Shown here: positions 16,141 through 24,929 of the stretch, in pieces
How the letters are laid out: each line of letters starts with the position of its first letter
Position numbering within the stretch: position 1 is the first letter of the stretch
Assembly (NCBI GenBank): GCA_023457255.1
Contig: JAEWMB010000033.1
Span: forward strand, 1-64,000
Direction: 5' to 3'
Origin: Bacillota bacterium
GTDB lineage: Bacteria > Bacillota > Clostridia > Lachnospirales > Lachnospiraceae
Length of the DNA: 64,000 bases
Program-made: the position numbers and the translations under genes
Notes under the pieces: generated by a model
Told to the model about the DNA's origin: nothing
What the model saw: the letters and a program-made list of their open reading frames with translations, nothing else
Database searches by the model: none

Positions 16141-18036
16141 CTAACAGTTTTGTAAGAAATGAAGCATTAACCCAGTATATAATAGTTTGGTTACTTCTGA
16201 ACTTTGATTTTCCTCAAGCGTCTCTAAGAATACAGTTAAGTCCTTTTCATAAAGAAGGACATCAATATAGTGTTTTGCCTCGCTATCTCTTAATATATGT
16301 TTCAATTCTTTGTAAATTCGCTCTCTGTCACGGTCAACCTTAAAAACAAAATCAGCACTTTGAACCCCTTTTTTTCGTAAGGTTACATCAAGAATCTTAG
16401 AAGGTATCTCTTCTTTCATATATTCCCGAATCAACCTTCTCTCTACCCCATGATGTACAAATTGGCTTTCCGGAAGCTCGCAGCAAAACTGTATCATCTC
16501 TTTGCTTCTTGTCGGATCTTTAATTAAAATACCAGCCGCAAGAGAAAGTTTTGTTTCTATTTCTCCAATTTGTGAAAGTGCACGTTTTAAATACATATCC
16601 TGTCTTGCTTCTCTCATGGTAGGCGTGCGCGGATTAGCATTAATTTTTTCTTTTCTAAACCGTTTCTTTGTGTGATAGTATCTTGATAATCTTTTATTTT
16701 CATAAGTATGCCCCTCGTATGCTCTTCTGTCTGAGCTCTCTTTGGAAAAGAAAGGGCATAACAGAAGCAGAGTATTCTTTACCATACGCCGCCTGGATAA
16801 GCCATGGCGTCTGGATAGCGCCTTTAATTCTCTGTATAATGTTACTACCTTACACTTGTGCAATAAGCTTTTAAAGTAGATATCAAAATTTCCGAAGGAT
16901 ACCGTAGCATTGCCATATTGACCGTTTAATAAAATCCTGCATCCTTTTTTTGACGCCCGGTTCATACACTCATAAATCCAATCAATATTTTGAAGTGCTT
17001 TATATGGCATTTCTAAAATATTCATCAGCACTTTCGCGTTATCCCAGGAATTCTGTCCTTGTAAATCACAAAAGTTACTATCTATGTTACCTATTTCTCG
17101 TACAAAATCCTCGACAAGTTCCCGCTCATTTGTTAGATATACACTTTCGCGCTTTGACAAAAATCCCTCCTCCGGTACTGCAGTATAAGAGTATAATGCT
17201 TTCCCCTGTTCCTTCAGAAGCCTTGATGCAAGACAGGCAACGGAGGTGGAGTCTAAACCTCCGCTTAGTAAAATAGAAACCTCCCCGGTTGTGCGAAGGG
17301 ATTGCTTCACAGTTGACTCATAGAGGCTATTAAATTCTTTTTTGTACTCTCTGTTCTTTTTTTCATGATTTTTCATTGGCGACCAATAATACCTTCTTGT
17401 TATATTACCATGTAGATACACAAGAACCTCACCAGGTTCTATCTTATAGATTCCCTGATAGGGCGTCTCCCTGCACTCCGATGTCATCGCTAAATTATCA
17501 ATTGCCAGAAAATCTGTAATCCATCGTTTGTTATACTTAAATGTTTTCTTGGAAACATTTAAGATACCTTGTATTAATGTTGAAAAATAAAACTTTTCCC
17601 CGTCAAAATGATAATAGAGACACCTTGACCCGGTTGGATCTACCGCACACAAAAGTTCTTCACTTTTTGTATTATAGATTGAAAAAGCAAACGAACCATT
17701 TAGTTCTGAAATAAAATTGCTCGAATCCCTTTTATATAATTCAAATAAAATCTCTGAATCTGACAAATCTTTGTTTAATTGATATTCCTTAAGTAATTCT
17801 TCCCCATTATCAAGATATACATCACCTGTAAATATCAGAAAACTTTCCATCACAGGCAGCAATGGCTCCCTATCTTTCATAAGATGTAACATACCGCAGC
17901 CCATCATGATATTGGAGTCGCTAATTGTATGCAACTCATCAAAGACACAATGCTCAAATGCCTTTTTCATGCTTTCCGAGGCTTCTTTTGCAATCTTCTT
18001 ATCCCTACCGGCTAAGATTCCCCATATTGCAGACAT
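16141..18036 (-). CDS. Asparagine-synthetase-like lasso cyclase (C protein)
   Basis: This 631-residue protein has an N-terminal glutamine-amidotransferase-like domain and a C-terminal asparagine-synthetase domain with the PP-loop LLSGGLDSTSVACLAS (~255-270). It begins MSAIWGILAGRDKK, so the Cys2 needed to release ammonia from glutamine is absent. That argues against ordinary asparagine synthetase and fits lasso cyclases, which adenylate an Asp or Glu side chain and close the macrolactam. ATG 18036 is chosen from GGAGAG 6 nt upstream. The precursor follows 80 nt downstream, and B2 lies upstream. Confidence 0.9.
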   Translation of the reverse strand: MSAIWGILAGRDKKIAKEASESMKKAFEHCVFDELHTISDSNIMMGCGMLHLMKDREPLLPVMESFLIFTGDVYLDNGEELLKEYQLNKDLSDSEILFELYKRDSSNFISELNGSFAFSIYNTKSEELLCAVDPTGSRCLYYHFDGEKFYFSTLIQGILNVSKKTFKYNKRWITDFLAIDNLAMTSECRETPYQGIYKIEPGEVLVYLHGNITRRYYWSPMKNHEKKNREYKKEFNSLYESTVKQSLRTTGEVSILLSGGLDSTSVACLASRLLKEQGKALYSYTAVPEEGFLSKRESVYLTNERELVEDFVREIGNIDSNFCDLQGQNSWDNAKVLMNILEMPYKALQNIDWIYECMNRASKKGCRILLNGQYGNATVSFGNFDIYFKSLLHKCKVVTLYRELKALSRRHGLSRRRMVKNTLLLLCPFFSKESSDRRAYEGHTYENKRLSRYYHTKKRFRKEKINANPRTPTMREARQDMYLKRALSQIGEIETKLSLAAGILIKDPTRSKEMIQFCCELPESQFVHHGVERRLIREYMKEEIPSKILDVTLRKKGVQSADFVFKVDRDRERIYKELKHILRDSEAKHYIDVLLYEKDLTVFLETLEENQSSEVTKLLYTGLMLHFLQNC

Positions 18037-18190
18037 AAAAAACTCTCCAATCAATTGTAATATATTTACATTTTATAGGAAAACTTATAGCTTGTCCATA
18101 TCTTTTTTGATGAAGATTATCTCTAACGCATTAACTGAAAGAGAGGATAGCGTCTGGTCAATCGATATACTGAAACATAAAGTTTCTGCC

Positions 18191-18646
18191 CTAGTATTTC
18201 CCATCAAAGGAAGTCCCATAGGCCGCAACCTTAGCATAACCTTCTCCGTGTCCCCCCGATAAATAAAAAGACCCGCAGCGAATCCAGGCATGAGCTTTTA
18301 ACTCCTTCTCTTCCAGCATCACACCAAAATATAAAGTGGTCGGTATTTTCCGTCTGCTAAGAATTTTCCGTATCACTAGTGCACGTACCAAACATTTACT
18401 TTCCCAAGGAGTTTTAGTACTTATTCGATTTACTACTCGGGCAACGAGCCAAACATAGCTGCTCTGCTCCCTATTGTCCTTAAAATCAGTCTCCAATCCG
18501 GCAGTACCCAAAAAAGGTTCCATCTTCTTCATTGGGATCAGCAATATGCCTATGCGCATGATTGCACAATAGTAAAGTGCCTGAATAGTAAGAATTTTAT
18601 GATGATTGTATGTTAAAAAGTTTCTTATTCTTTTGATTCCTTTCAT
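18191..18646 (-). CDS. Transglutaminase-like lasso leader peptidase (B2)
   Basis: This 151-residue protein matches the lasso B2 family, a cysteine protease that removes the leader. The catalytic Cys is C85 in PWESKCLVRALV, and the catalytic His is H119 in LKAHAWIRCG; both lie in the standard context, with the C-terminal GGHGEGYAKVAAY following. The N-terminal 80 residues are helical. The length is typical of a stand-alone B2 rather than a B1-B2 fusion, so a separate PqqD-like B1 is needed. The start at 18646 has GAGG 5 nt upstream. It is the first biosynthetic gene after the GH5 gene on this strand. Confidence 0.88.
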   Translation of the reverse strand: MKGIKRIRNFLTYNHHKILTIQALYYCAIMRIGILLIPMKKMEPFLGTAGLETDFKDNREQSSYVWLVARVVNRISTKTPWESKCLVRALVIRKILSRRKIPTTLYFGVMLEEKELKAHAWIRCGSFYLSGGHGEGYAKVAAYGTSFDGKY

Positions 18647-18813
18647 GTCAACCTCAATTCCGGTGCCAAAGCATCCTGTTTCTCGTATCCCACGAGACTG
18701 TTCTTTTCCTGGCTAAATGATATCAATAGTCAAGATGGATATTCGCAATCCGCTCATGCTGTTCGCCCATAAAGTCGGATGGTAAAACAGCCCCATGGAC
18801 ACTCTGTTCCTCC

Positions 18814-20922
18814 TTAATTTTTCGCACTATCTATTAAGGCTTTTCTTAATGATTCAAAGTAATCCTCGTAAGTTACTCTGGAAAATAACACGCTTGAAGT
18901 TATCGTATCCGTACTTGTATAATTTCCTCCGGTATCCCACCAAAAGCAAGTGATTCCACATTCCTTTGCAGTACTTACCATATAAGAGGCATACTTGATT
19001 CGATCTTCTAAGTTATTCTTATTCCAACATGCAAATTCTCCGATGATAACCGGAATTCCTTTCCTTACAAAGATGGCCTGCAGTGTTTTCAATATCGTAG
19101 CAACCGTTAATTCATCCGTAAAAGAATTCCAGTCCGACCTTGTGATACCCCAGGTTACGTCCTTTTGCTGAAAGCAAAATAACTGGGGATCATAACTATG
19201 AGCCGAAACTATGAGCCGATTCTTTTTCGTATCGGCAGGCAATACAAATCCCTGTAATGCCAGCACATTAATACTGGCTGCATAGGTATTTACAATAAGA
19301 AACCTGTTCTCATTATTGCCGCCCGAGGATCTTACCGTATCGACAAAAGCCTGATTTAGTTTATTCGCCGCCAGATAAGAAGGGGCATCTCCCACCCAGC
19401 TTCCTTTTTCATTACGTATTTCATTATATCCTTCAAAAAGCAGCCCTAACTCATAAGACTTAAAAAACCTTGCAATTTGCCCCCAAATTTTTTGAAATAC
19501 AGATAAGGTCTCCTCCAATTTTGTTTGCTGTGCCTTCAGCCATAGTTCTTCATGATGCAAATTGATAATACAATACATTTGATGCTTTAGAACATACCGA
19601 ACCACCTGACCAATTCGTTCAAGCCATTTTATATCTATCTTTTTACTAGACCAATCAATATGATTGTAATACGTTATCGGCAGACGAATCGCACCAAATC
19701 CACAGGATTTTAGCTTATCAATAAAAGCTTCGGTAATCGCTTCATTATTCCATAAGGTTTCAAAATATAACTCCTTACTTTTCGGATTCTCCGGCGTTAG
19801 ATATTTTGCAATCTGTACGGTTACCGATAATTTTCCCCCGGATAAATTACCAGTGGTCCGAAATCGGTTATAATCAATATTAGGATTTAGCCGTATCACT
19901 CCGCCTTGCATCGGAAGAGAATATTCGCCTAGCAATTCACTAATCTCTATTTTCTTTCGATCCTTCGTTTGAACTTCTGCTTTTTGCACTATAAAATTCA
20001 GAGTGTCTTTCCCGGTTTCTCCAATACTGAAATTAAAAATCTGCAAACCAAAACCGCCGTATTGGCTATTTAATTCCGATCGCAGCAAATTAAGATCCCA
20101 TATAAGCTCAGCCTTTCCGTTTTCATTAAACCGGATTTTCGTAGAGCTGTTAAACAAGTCATATGGTTTTGCACTGTAGCTAGCAATCAATTGATACCGG
20201 TCACGCGCTTGAATACCGATCTCATATGGTATCGTACTATAACTCTCCAGCGTATTACCAATATTAAATCCTATCTTCATCTCCTGTACCACATCCATCG
20301 CCGTCTTCTCAGAAGTTTGTTTGATTTCTCCATTAACATGCCATCCGTCAATCTCTTTTTTTATTGTATACCAAACTACGTTTTCTCCTTCCCCTACGTA
20401 TCCCTTTGTAGAAGGAATCTGTCTCAGAAGTTTTAGAACACGCTCTTCCTGATTCTCTATATTTAATTTATCCCTAATCGTTCCCTCTCCGACTTTGGTG
20501 AAGTCATTTGATGAATATTTATCTCCTGTACCTGGTCTTTTCTTACCGCGCTTTAGCAAATAATAAAAGGCTACCGTTTGCTTGCTGCTTTCCTCCTGTT
20601 CTTTAATTTCACCATCTACATGCCAACCGTCCGCCTCCTTTTTTATCATATACCAAGTAATTTGTTCCCCTGGCTTTATCACCTTTGAACTATTTGGGAT
20701 AGTTTCTAATCTTTGAAGAACCAGTGCGTCGCTGTTTTCTAAATTCTCTGTTACTTTAATACTCCCGACCCCAACCTTTTCATACCAATTTGTTGAGAGC
20801 CTTTCTTTTATTCCGGGCCTTGTAATCCCCCTTCTTAAAAGAAAAAATGTTGCGGATACACTTTGACTTACCACCGTCTGTTCCACTTCCATGCTGATTA
20901 CTTTTTTGTTTTCATCACTCAT
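18814..20922 (-). CDS. GH5 protein with two novel N-terminal repeats and an inserted domain
   Basis: This 702-residue protein starts without any signal peptide. Residues ~22-107 and ~115-201 are tandem copies of an ~85-residue domain, each ending DGWH[VN]xGEIK; I do not recognise the family. A GH5 (cellulase-type) barrel then begins at IGFNIGNTLESY (217-228). It is interrupted by a ~155-residue beta-rich insertion (229-385), and resumes at YFETLWNN with GFGAIRLPITY and INLHHEE. The acid/base Glu is E501 (FEGYNEI) and the nucleophile is E629 (VIIGEFA), so it should be active. A second GH5 at 23221-24885 has the same insertion. Lack of a signal suggests cytoplasmic or non-classical location. 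The substrate is unknown. Confidence 0.85.
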   Translation of the reverse strand: MSDENKKVISMEVEQTVVSQSVSATFFLLRRGITRPGIKERLSTNWYEKVGVGSIKVTENLENSDALVLQRLETIPNSSKVIKPGEQITWYMIKKEADGWHVDGEIKEQEESSKQTVAFYYLLKRGKKRPGTGDKYSSNDFTKVGEGTIRDKLNIENQEERVLKLLRQIPSTKGYVGEGENVVWYTIKKEIDGWHVNGEIKQTSEKTAMDVVQEMKIGFNIGNTLESYSTIPYEIGIQARDRYQLIASYSAKPYDLFNSSTKIRFNENGKAELIWDLNLLRSELNSQYGGFGLQIFNFSIGETGKDTLNFIVQKAEVQTKDRKKIEISELLGEYSLPMQGGVIRLNPNIDYNRFRTTGNLSGGKLSVTVQIAKYLTPENPKSKELYFETLWNNEAITEAFIDKLKSCGFGAIRLPITYYNHIDWSSKKIDIKWLERIGQVVRYVLKHQMYCIINLHHEELWLKAQQTKLEETLSVFQKIWGQIARFFKSYELGLLFEGYNEIRNEKGSWVGDAPSYLAANKLNQAFVDTVRSSGGNNENRFLIVNTYAASINVLALQGFVLPADTKKNRLIVSAHSYDPQLFCFQQKDVTWGITRSDWNSFTDELTVATILKTLQAIFVRKGIPVIIGEFACWNKNNLEDRIKYASYMVSTAKECGITCFWWDTGGNYTSTDTITSSVLFSRVTYEDYFESLRKALIDSAKN

Positions 20923-21289
20923 TGATTCTCACCATCCTCCTATAAAATAGAAGCCTGTTTTTTGACATTCAAACCCCATCCGGGCTTAAGCACATGTTCC
21001 TACCAAAGGAAAAAACCTATCGCTTTCCTGTCAAACAAACTGGTACTATAGAAGTATTCTTATTTCCTCCCATATGTTCCAATTAAGCAGCCTGTCCGCA
21101 AAATAATCAAAGCAGCGGAGGATTCTCCAGGAGGTTAAATAATTATTCCTTTGCCTTTCTTGTGCTTTCCTATTTCATATGATATAATGGGTTTACATTT
21201 TTTTACAGTATGAAATATAAGAATGGAGCAAACATAAACTCCTTTATCCTATTTTTAAATCCGCTGCGGCGTCAGAATGAGAGGAAGTT
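20923..21289 (+). promoter_or_regulatory. Divergent intergenic region with metallophosphoesterase promoter
   Basis: The 367-bp gap contains a plus-strand promoter TTGTGC, 17 bp, TATAAT (21160-21188), giving a leader of about 95 nt. On the minus strand the GH5 gene has GGTGAG and AGGAGG upstream, but I see no good -35/-10 pair. No small gene was recognised. Confidence 0.55.
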
Positions 21290-22105
21290 ATGCGCAAAAA
21301 AATTATATTATTTCTCTTTCTGTTCCTGCTGCTCCTTTATCTCCTGCGAGGATTTCTTGGGCATCTAAAAATAACTTATTATCCATATTATAAGAACTCT
21401 CTTCCGGAGGATTTGGAGCATTTTCGTATCGTACAGCTATCTGATTTTCATTTAAAAAGTTTCGGAAAGCACCAAGACAAACTAATCTCTATGATTGAGA
21501 AATGTGAACCAAACCTTATTGTTTTCACCGGAGATATGATTAATAAGGAGACAGCCGATCTTGAGCAGCTTAAGTTTTTATTGGATGGAATCCATAAATT
21601 TGCTCCCATCTATTCAGTGACAGGTAATCATGAGGAAGAGTCGGCATATTATAATAAAGTATGCAAAAATAAATTAAAAGAACTTTATCAGCAGTACAGT
21701 GTTTGCATGTTAGAAAATACAACAAAAACAATATCCGTCGGTAAGGCAACTCTTTACCTGCATGGCTTTGATTATACCTGGAACTTAACAACATCAATAA
21801 GAATCCGAAAAAATCCTGACGAATTTCATCTCCTGCTGTTTCATGATGCGCAAAGAATTGACGTTTTAAGTAATCTCGATTATGATATGATTCTTTGCGG
21901 ACATACACATGGAGGGATGATACGTCTTCCGCTTCTGGGCGGAATTCTCGGCAATCATGGAGAATTATTTCCAAAGTTCGATTACGGCGAATACAAAATA
22001 GAAAATACAGTAAGTATTGTAAGCGGTGGCTTAGGAAACTCAAAAATACCACGCTTTTATAATCCGCCCGAAGTGGTTTGCATCGAGCTTAATAAGACAA
22101 AATGA
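21290..22105 (+). CDS. Membrane-anchored metallophosphoesterase
   Basis: This 271-residue calcineurin-like phosphoesterase resembles YaeI/YkuE. One N-terminal membrane helix (IILFLFLFLLLLYLL) is followed by the metal-binding motifs QLSDFHL, VFTGDMI, TGNHE, a histidine in LLLFHDAQ, and CGHTHGG, the complete set of five. Relatives act on UDP-sugar pyrophosphates or phospholipids outside or at the membrane. It heads a plus-strand unit with the GT2 and GH5 genes, so it may have a role in surface glycan metabolism. The ribosome binding site is GAGGAAG. Confidence 0.88.
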   Translation: MRKKIILFLFLFLLLLYLLRGFLGHLKITYYPYYKNSLPEDLEHFRIVQLSDFHLKSFGKHQDKLISMIEKCEPNLIVFTGDMINKETADLEQLKFLLDGIHKFAPIYSVTGNHEEESAYYNKVCKNKLKELYQQYSVCMLENTTKTISVGKATLYLHGFDYTWNLTTSIRIRKNPDEFHLLLFHDAQRIDVLSNLDYDMILCGHTHGGMIRLPLLGGILGNHGELFPKFDYGEYKIENTVSIVSGGLGNSKIPRFYNPPEVVCIELNKTK

Positions 22106-22170
22106 TACTCTTGGAGAAGAGTGAAAGATTTTTCACTCAATAAGTTTGTGCTGCGCCAAACCTAAGCTAT

Positions 22171-22210
22171 TAGCTGCTCCTAAAGAATAGCCGCAGCATG
22201 GAGGCTACTT
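22171..22210 (+). promoter_or_regulatory. Repeated structured leader before the GT2 gene (copy 1)
   Basis: This stretch before the GT2 start matches, with a few differences, the stretch before the flippase gene at 28360-28398 on the other strand. Here TAGC and CTCC on the 5' side can pair with GGAGGCTA, which holds the ribosome binding site. GCTG/CAGC is an alternative pairing that would leave it free. Confidence 0.55.
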
Positions 22211-23224
22211 ATGCGACAACTCGGTTTGATATCTGTTATCTTAACAGTATATAATGCACAGCCTTTTTTAGATCGCTGCATACAGTCTATACTTAATCAG
22301 AGTTATAAGGAGATTGAATTAATTATCATTGACGATGGCTCGACCGATAATTCTTATTCTATTTGTACGACTTACCGGCTGCAAGATTCCAGAGTAAAGC
22401 TCTTTCATCAAGCTAATATGGGAGTTTCTTGTGCCAGAAATAGAGGAATAAAGGAAGCAAAGGGGGAATATCTTGCCTTTGTTGATTCTGATGATTACCT
22501 GCACCCACGGATGTACGAATGCTTACTCTATAATCTGATACATTATCAGGCAGACATATCTCTCTGTAATTACCGGCGTTTTACTGATTCAGTGAAAAAG
22601 ACGGTATCAAGGAAAGCTCCATCAAAAAAACATGCCACTAAGACTTATACGCTTTCACCATACACTGCCTCGGTTTACTTATACGGAAAGAGGCATGAGG
22701 AAATTGTTGTTGTCTGGAATAAGCTATACAAGGCATCTTTATTTGAAGCAATTGTATTTCCTTCCCGAAAAGTTTACGAAGACGAACATATCATCCATAA
22801 GTTATTGGCAAGCTCCAAACGTCTTGTTTACAGTTCTGCATCTCTTTATTACTATAATCAGAATTTAAACAGTATCACTCATAGGGTGTCCCATCAAAGA
22901 CTTGACCGCTTAGCCGCATTGGAAGCACGTTTGAGATTTTACGAGCGGCATTTATCCAAAACCCTTCTATATTATGCTTATATGCGCCTGATTACAGATC
23001 TCATGAGAACCTCCTATTATGTTCTGATTCGATTACAAGATCACAGCAGTTACTGGTATGTAAATAAAAAGTTTATCTATTATTATCATAAAAAAGATAT
23101 CTACCTAAAAGATTTAAGAAAAGAATCCAATAAAATTCCTCATCACAACTTACGATTATGGTTGTTCCGGATTCATTTTTTCTTACTCAAGCTTCTGAAA
23201 CGAAAGGAGCTAAAGTCGTTATGA
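22211..23224 (+). CDS. Family 2 glycosyltransferase
   Basis: This 337-residue GT2 (GT-A fold) enzyme begins ISVILTVYNAQPFLDRCIQS and has the nucleotide-binding IIIDDGSTD near residue 40 and the DSDD motif in AFVDSDDYLHP. The C-terminal half is basic and aromatic, possibly membrane-associated. It overlaps the following GH5 gene by four bases (ATGA). The start has GGAGG 6 nt upstream in the repeated leader. The acceptor sugar is unknown; presumably it serves the exopolysaccharide made nearby. Confidence 0.9.
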   Translation: MRQLGLISVILTVYNAQPFLDRCIQSILNQSYKEIELIIIDDGSTDNSYSICTTYRLQDSRVKLFHQANMGVSCARNRGIKEAKGEYLAFVDSDDYLHPRMYECLLYNLIHYQADISLCNYRRFTDSVKKTVSRKAPSKKHATKTYTLSPYTASVYLYGKRHEEIVVVWNKLYKASLFEAIVFPSRKVYEDEHIIHKLLASSKRLVYSSASLYYYNQNLNSITHRVSHQRLDRLAALEARLRFYERHLSKTLLYYAYMRLITDLMRTSYYVLIRLQDHSSYWYVNKKFIYYYHKKDIYLKDLRKESNKIPHHNLRLWLFRIHFFLLKLLKRKELKSL

Positions 23225-24885
23225 AAGAAAAAAAAGAACGGACAATCATTCTAATTCTTTCTTGCCTCCTGCTGTTTCTCCTTTTTACATACTTTCTCCC
23301 GCAAGAAGATTCGGACAAAGCACCGAAACATTCCGGAGATAACATGACCGAAGAGGAATTTCTCCTTACTAAAGCACCAATAAAAAATATCAACGCAGCA
23401 GATTTAGTACGTGCAATGAAGGTCGGCTGGAACCTTGGAAACACATTTGATTCCTATAGTGCAGAAAGCTACTCGGAGGAAATCAAAGCCAAAGATAATT
23501 ATTTGCTGATCGCCACTTACTCTTCCCTCCCCTATATAAGCCTCGATTCCTCAAGTAAAGTAAACTTCACTCCGGATGGTTATGCTGAAATTACATGGAA
23601 TCTCTCTGAGCTTAAATCCTCAGATTCCACAGACTATGGTGCAATTGGGATTCAGATATTTAATTTCCGCATCGGTCCTACAGGTCAGAATCCACTTACA
23701 ATCGATATCAAAGAGGCCTCTCTAACCTTTTTGGATGGCACAACAACAATACTGGAAGAATTCCTTGGCACTCAGAAGATACTCCTGGAGCTTGGTGTTG
23801 CAAAGTACTATCCTTCCCTTACTGCCCTCTCTAAGCTGTCCACAGCCACACTAAAAGAAGCAACCCTAACTATAAAAATTCATATCACAGACTATCCTGC
23901 ACCAGAGACCGCACCGCCTGAGCCAATTTATTATGAAACTCTATGGAATAATCCGCAGACCACCTATGAAATGATAGCTTTTATTAAGCAGAGTGGTTTT
24001 GGTGCGATTCGTATTCCGATTACCTATCGAAACCATATAGATTCCTCAACCTTTAAAATTGAAGAAAATTGGTTAAACCGTATAGAGGAAGTAATCCGTT
24101 ATGCGATACAAAATGATTTGTATTGTATCATTAATCTGCATCACGACGTCGGTTCCAAGGGCTGGCTAAAAGCGGATCTTAAAAATTATGAAGAAAATTA
24201 TGTTAAGTTTTCTTCGCTATGGAATCAGATTGCCGCCAGATTCCAGAACTATAGTGAGTATCTTGTTTTTGAAGGTTTTAATGAGATATTAAATGTAAAA
24301 AATGATTGGGCTAATCCCTCCGACGAGGACTTAGCGGTTGTAAATCAGTTAAATCAACTCTTTGTAGATACCGTTAGGCTGACCGGAGGTAATAATTCTT
24401 CCCGCTGTCTTATTGTAAGCACTTATGGCGCTGCTTGGAATAATAAGATATTAAGCGCTTTTAAGCTGCCTGCCGATAGTATAAAGGACCGTCTAATTGT
24501 TTCCCTGCATACCTATGAACCCCGGCAATTCTGTTTACAGGATAATCAGCTAGGGAATGAAAAAGGAACCTCTAGCTTTTGTGCCGAAGAAGATAGTACG
24601 TGGGTTGAACGGCTGTTTATCACCTTAAACCAAACCTTTGTTGCTAAGAATATTCCTGTAATCATCGGAGAGTTTGCTTCCTTTCATAAAGGAAACAGTA
24701 TTGACCGGGCAGAGCATGCCAAATGCTATACTTCGCTTGGAAGGAAATACGATATCACATGCTTTTGGTGGGATAGCGGCGGCAAAGAAAGCACACTCAA
24801 TACCCTTAAAAATACATGCCTCTTAAATCGCTATCTTCTAAGCTGGAACTTCCCCGAAATAGTGAATGCCCTCTGTACACCGTAA
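23221..24885 (+). CDS. Membrane-anchored GH5 protein with inserted beta domain
   Basis: This 554-residue protein has an N-terminal membrane segment (residues 9-27, IILILSCLLLFLLFTYFLP) that looks like an uncleaved anchor, then a GH5 barrel starting MKVGWNLGNTFDSY. As in the GH5 at 18814-20922, a ~155-residue insertion (81-236) follows the first strand. The barrel resumes at YYETLWNNPQTTYEM with GFGAIRIPITY and INLHHDV. Acid/base E355 (FEGFNEI) and nucleophile E484 (IIGEFAS) are both present. It is coupled to the GT2 gene through an ATGA overlap, so the pair may build and trim one glycan. It lacks the N-terminal repeats of its paralogue. Confidence 0.88.
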   Translation: MKEKKERTIILILSCLLLFLLFTYFLPQEDSDKAPKHSGDNMTEEEFLLTKAPIKNINAADLVRAMKVGWNLGNTFDSYSAESYSEEIKAKDNYLLIATYSSLPYISLDSSSKVNFTPDGYAEITWNLSELKSSDSTDYGAIGIQIFNFRIGPTGQNPLTIDIKEASLTFLDGTTTILEEFLGTQKILLELGVAKYYPSLTALSKLSTATLKEATLTIKIHITDYPAPETAPPEPIYYETLWNNPQTTYEMIAFIKQSGFGAIRIPITYRNHIDSSTFKIEENWLNRIEEVIRYAIQNDLYCIINLHHDVGSKGWLKADLKNYEENYVKFSSLWNQIAARFQNYSEYLVFEGFNEILNVKNDWANPSDEDLAVVNQLNQLFVDTVRLTGGNNSSRCLIVSTYGAAWNNKILSAFKLPADSIKDRLIVSLHTYEPRQFCLQDNQLGNEKGTSSFCAEEDSTWVERLFITLNQTFVAKNIPVIIGEFASFHKGNSIDRAEHAKCYTSLGRKYDITCFWWDSGGKESTLNTLKNTCLLNRYLLSWNFPEIVNALCTP

Positions 24886-24929
24886 ACGTACCAGGGCATT
24901 TAACTTTCATTACAGGAAATGCTCTCGTA

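Noticed and set aside
16141..18036. Ordinary asparagine synthetase (asnB)
   Set aside because: Cys2 is missing and the neighbours are a lasso precursor and B2 protease.
18085..18291. 68-codon frame overlapping the end of B2
   Set aside because: I considered a frameshift extension of B2, but B2 already ends with its normal C-terminal motif.
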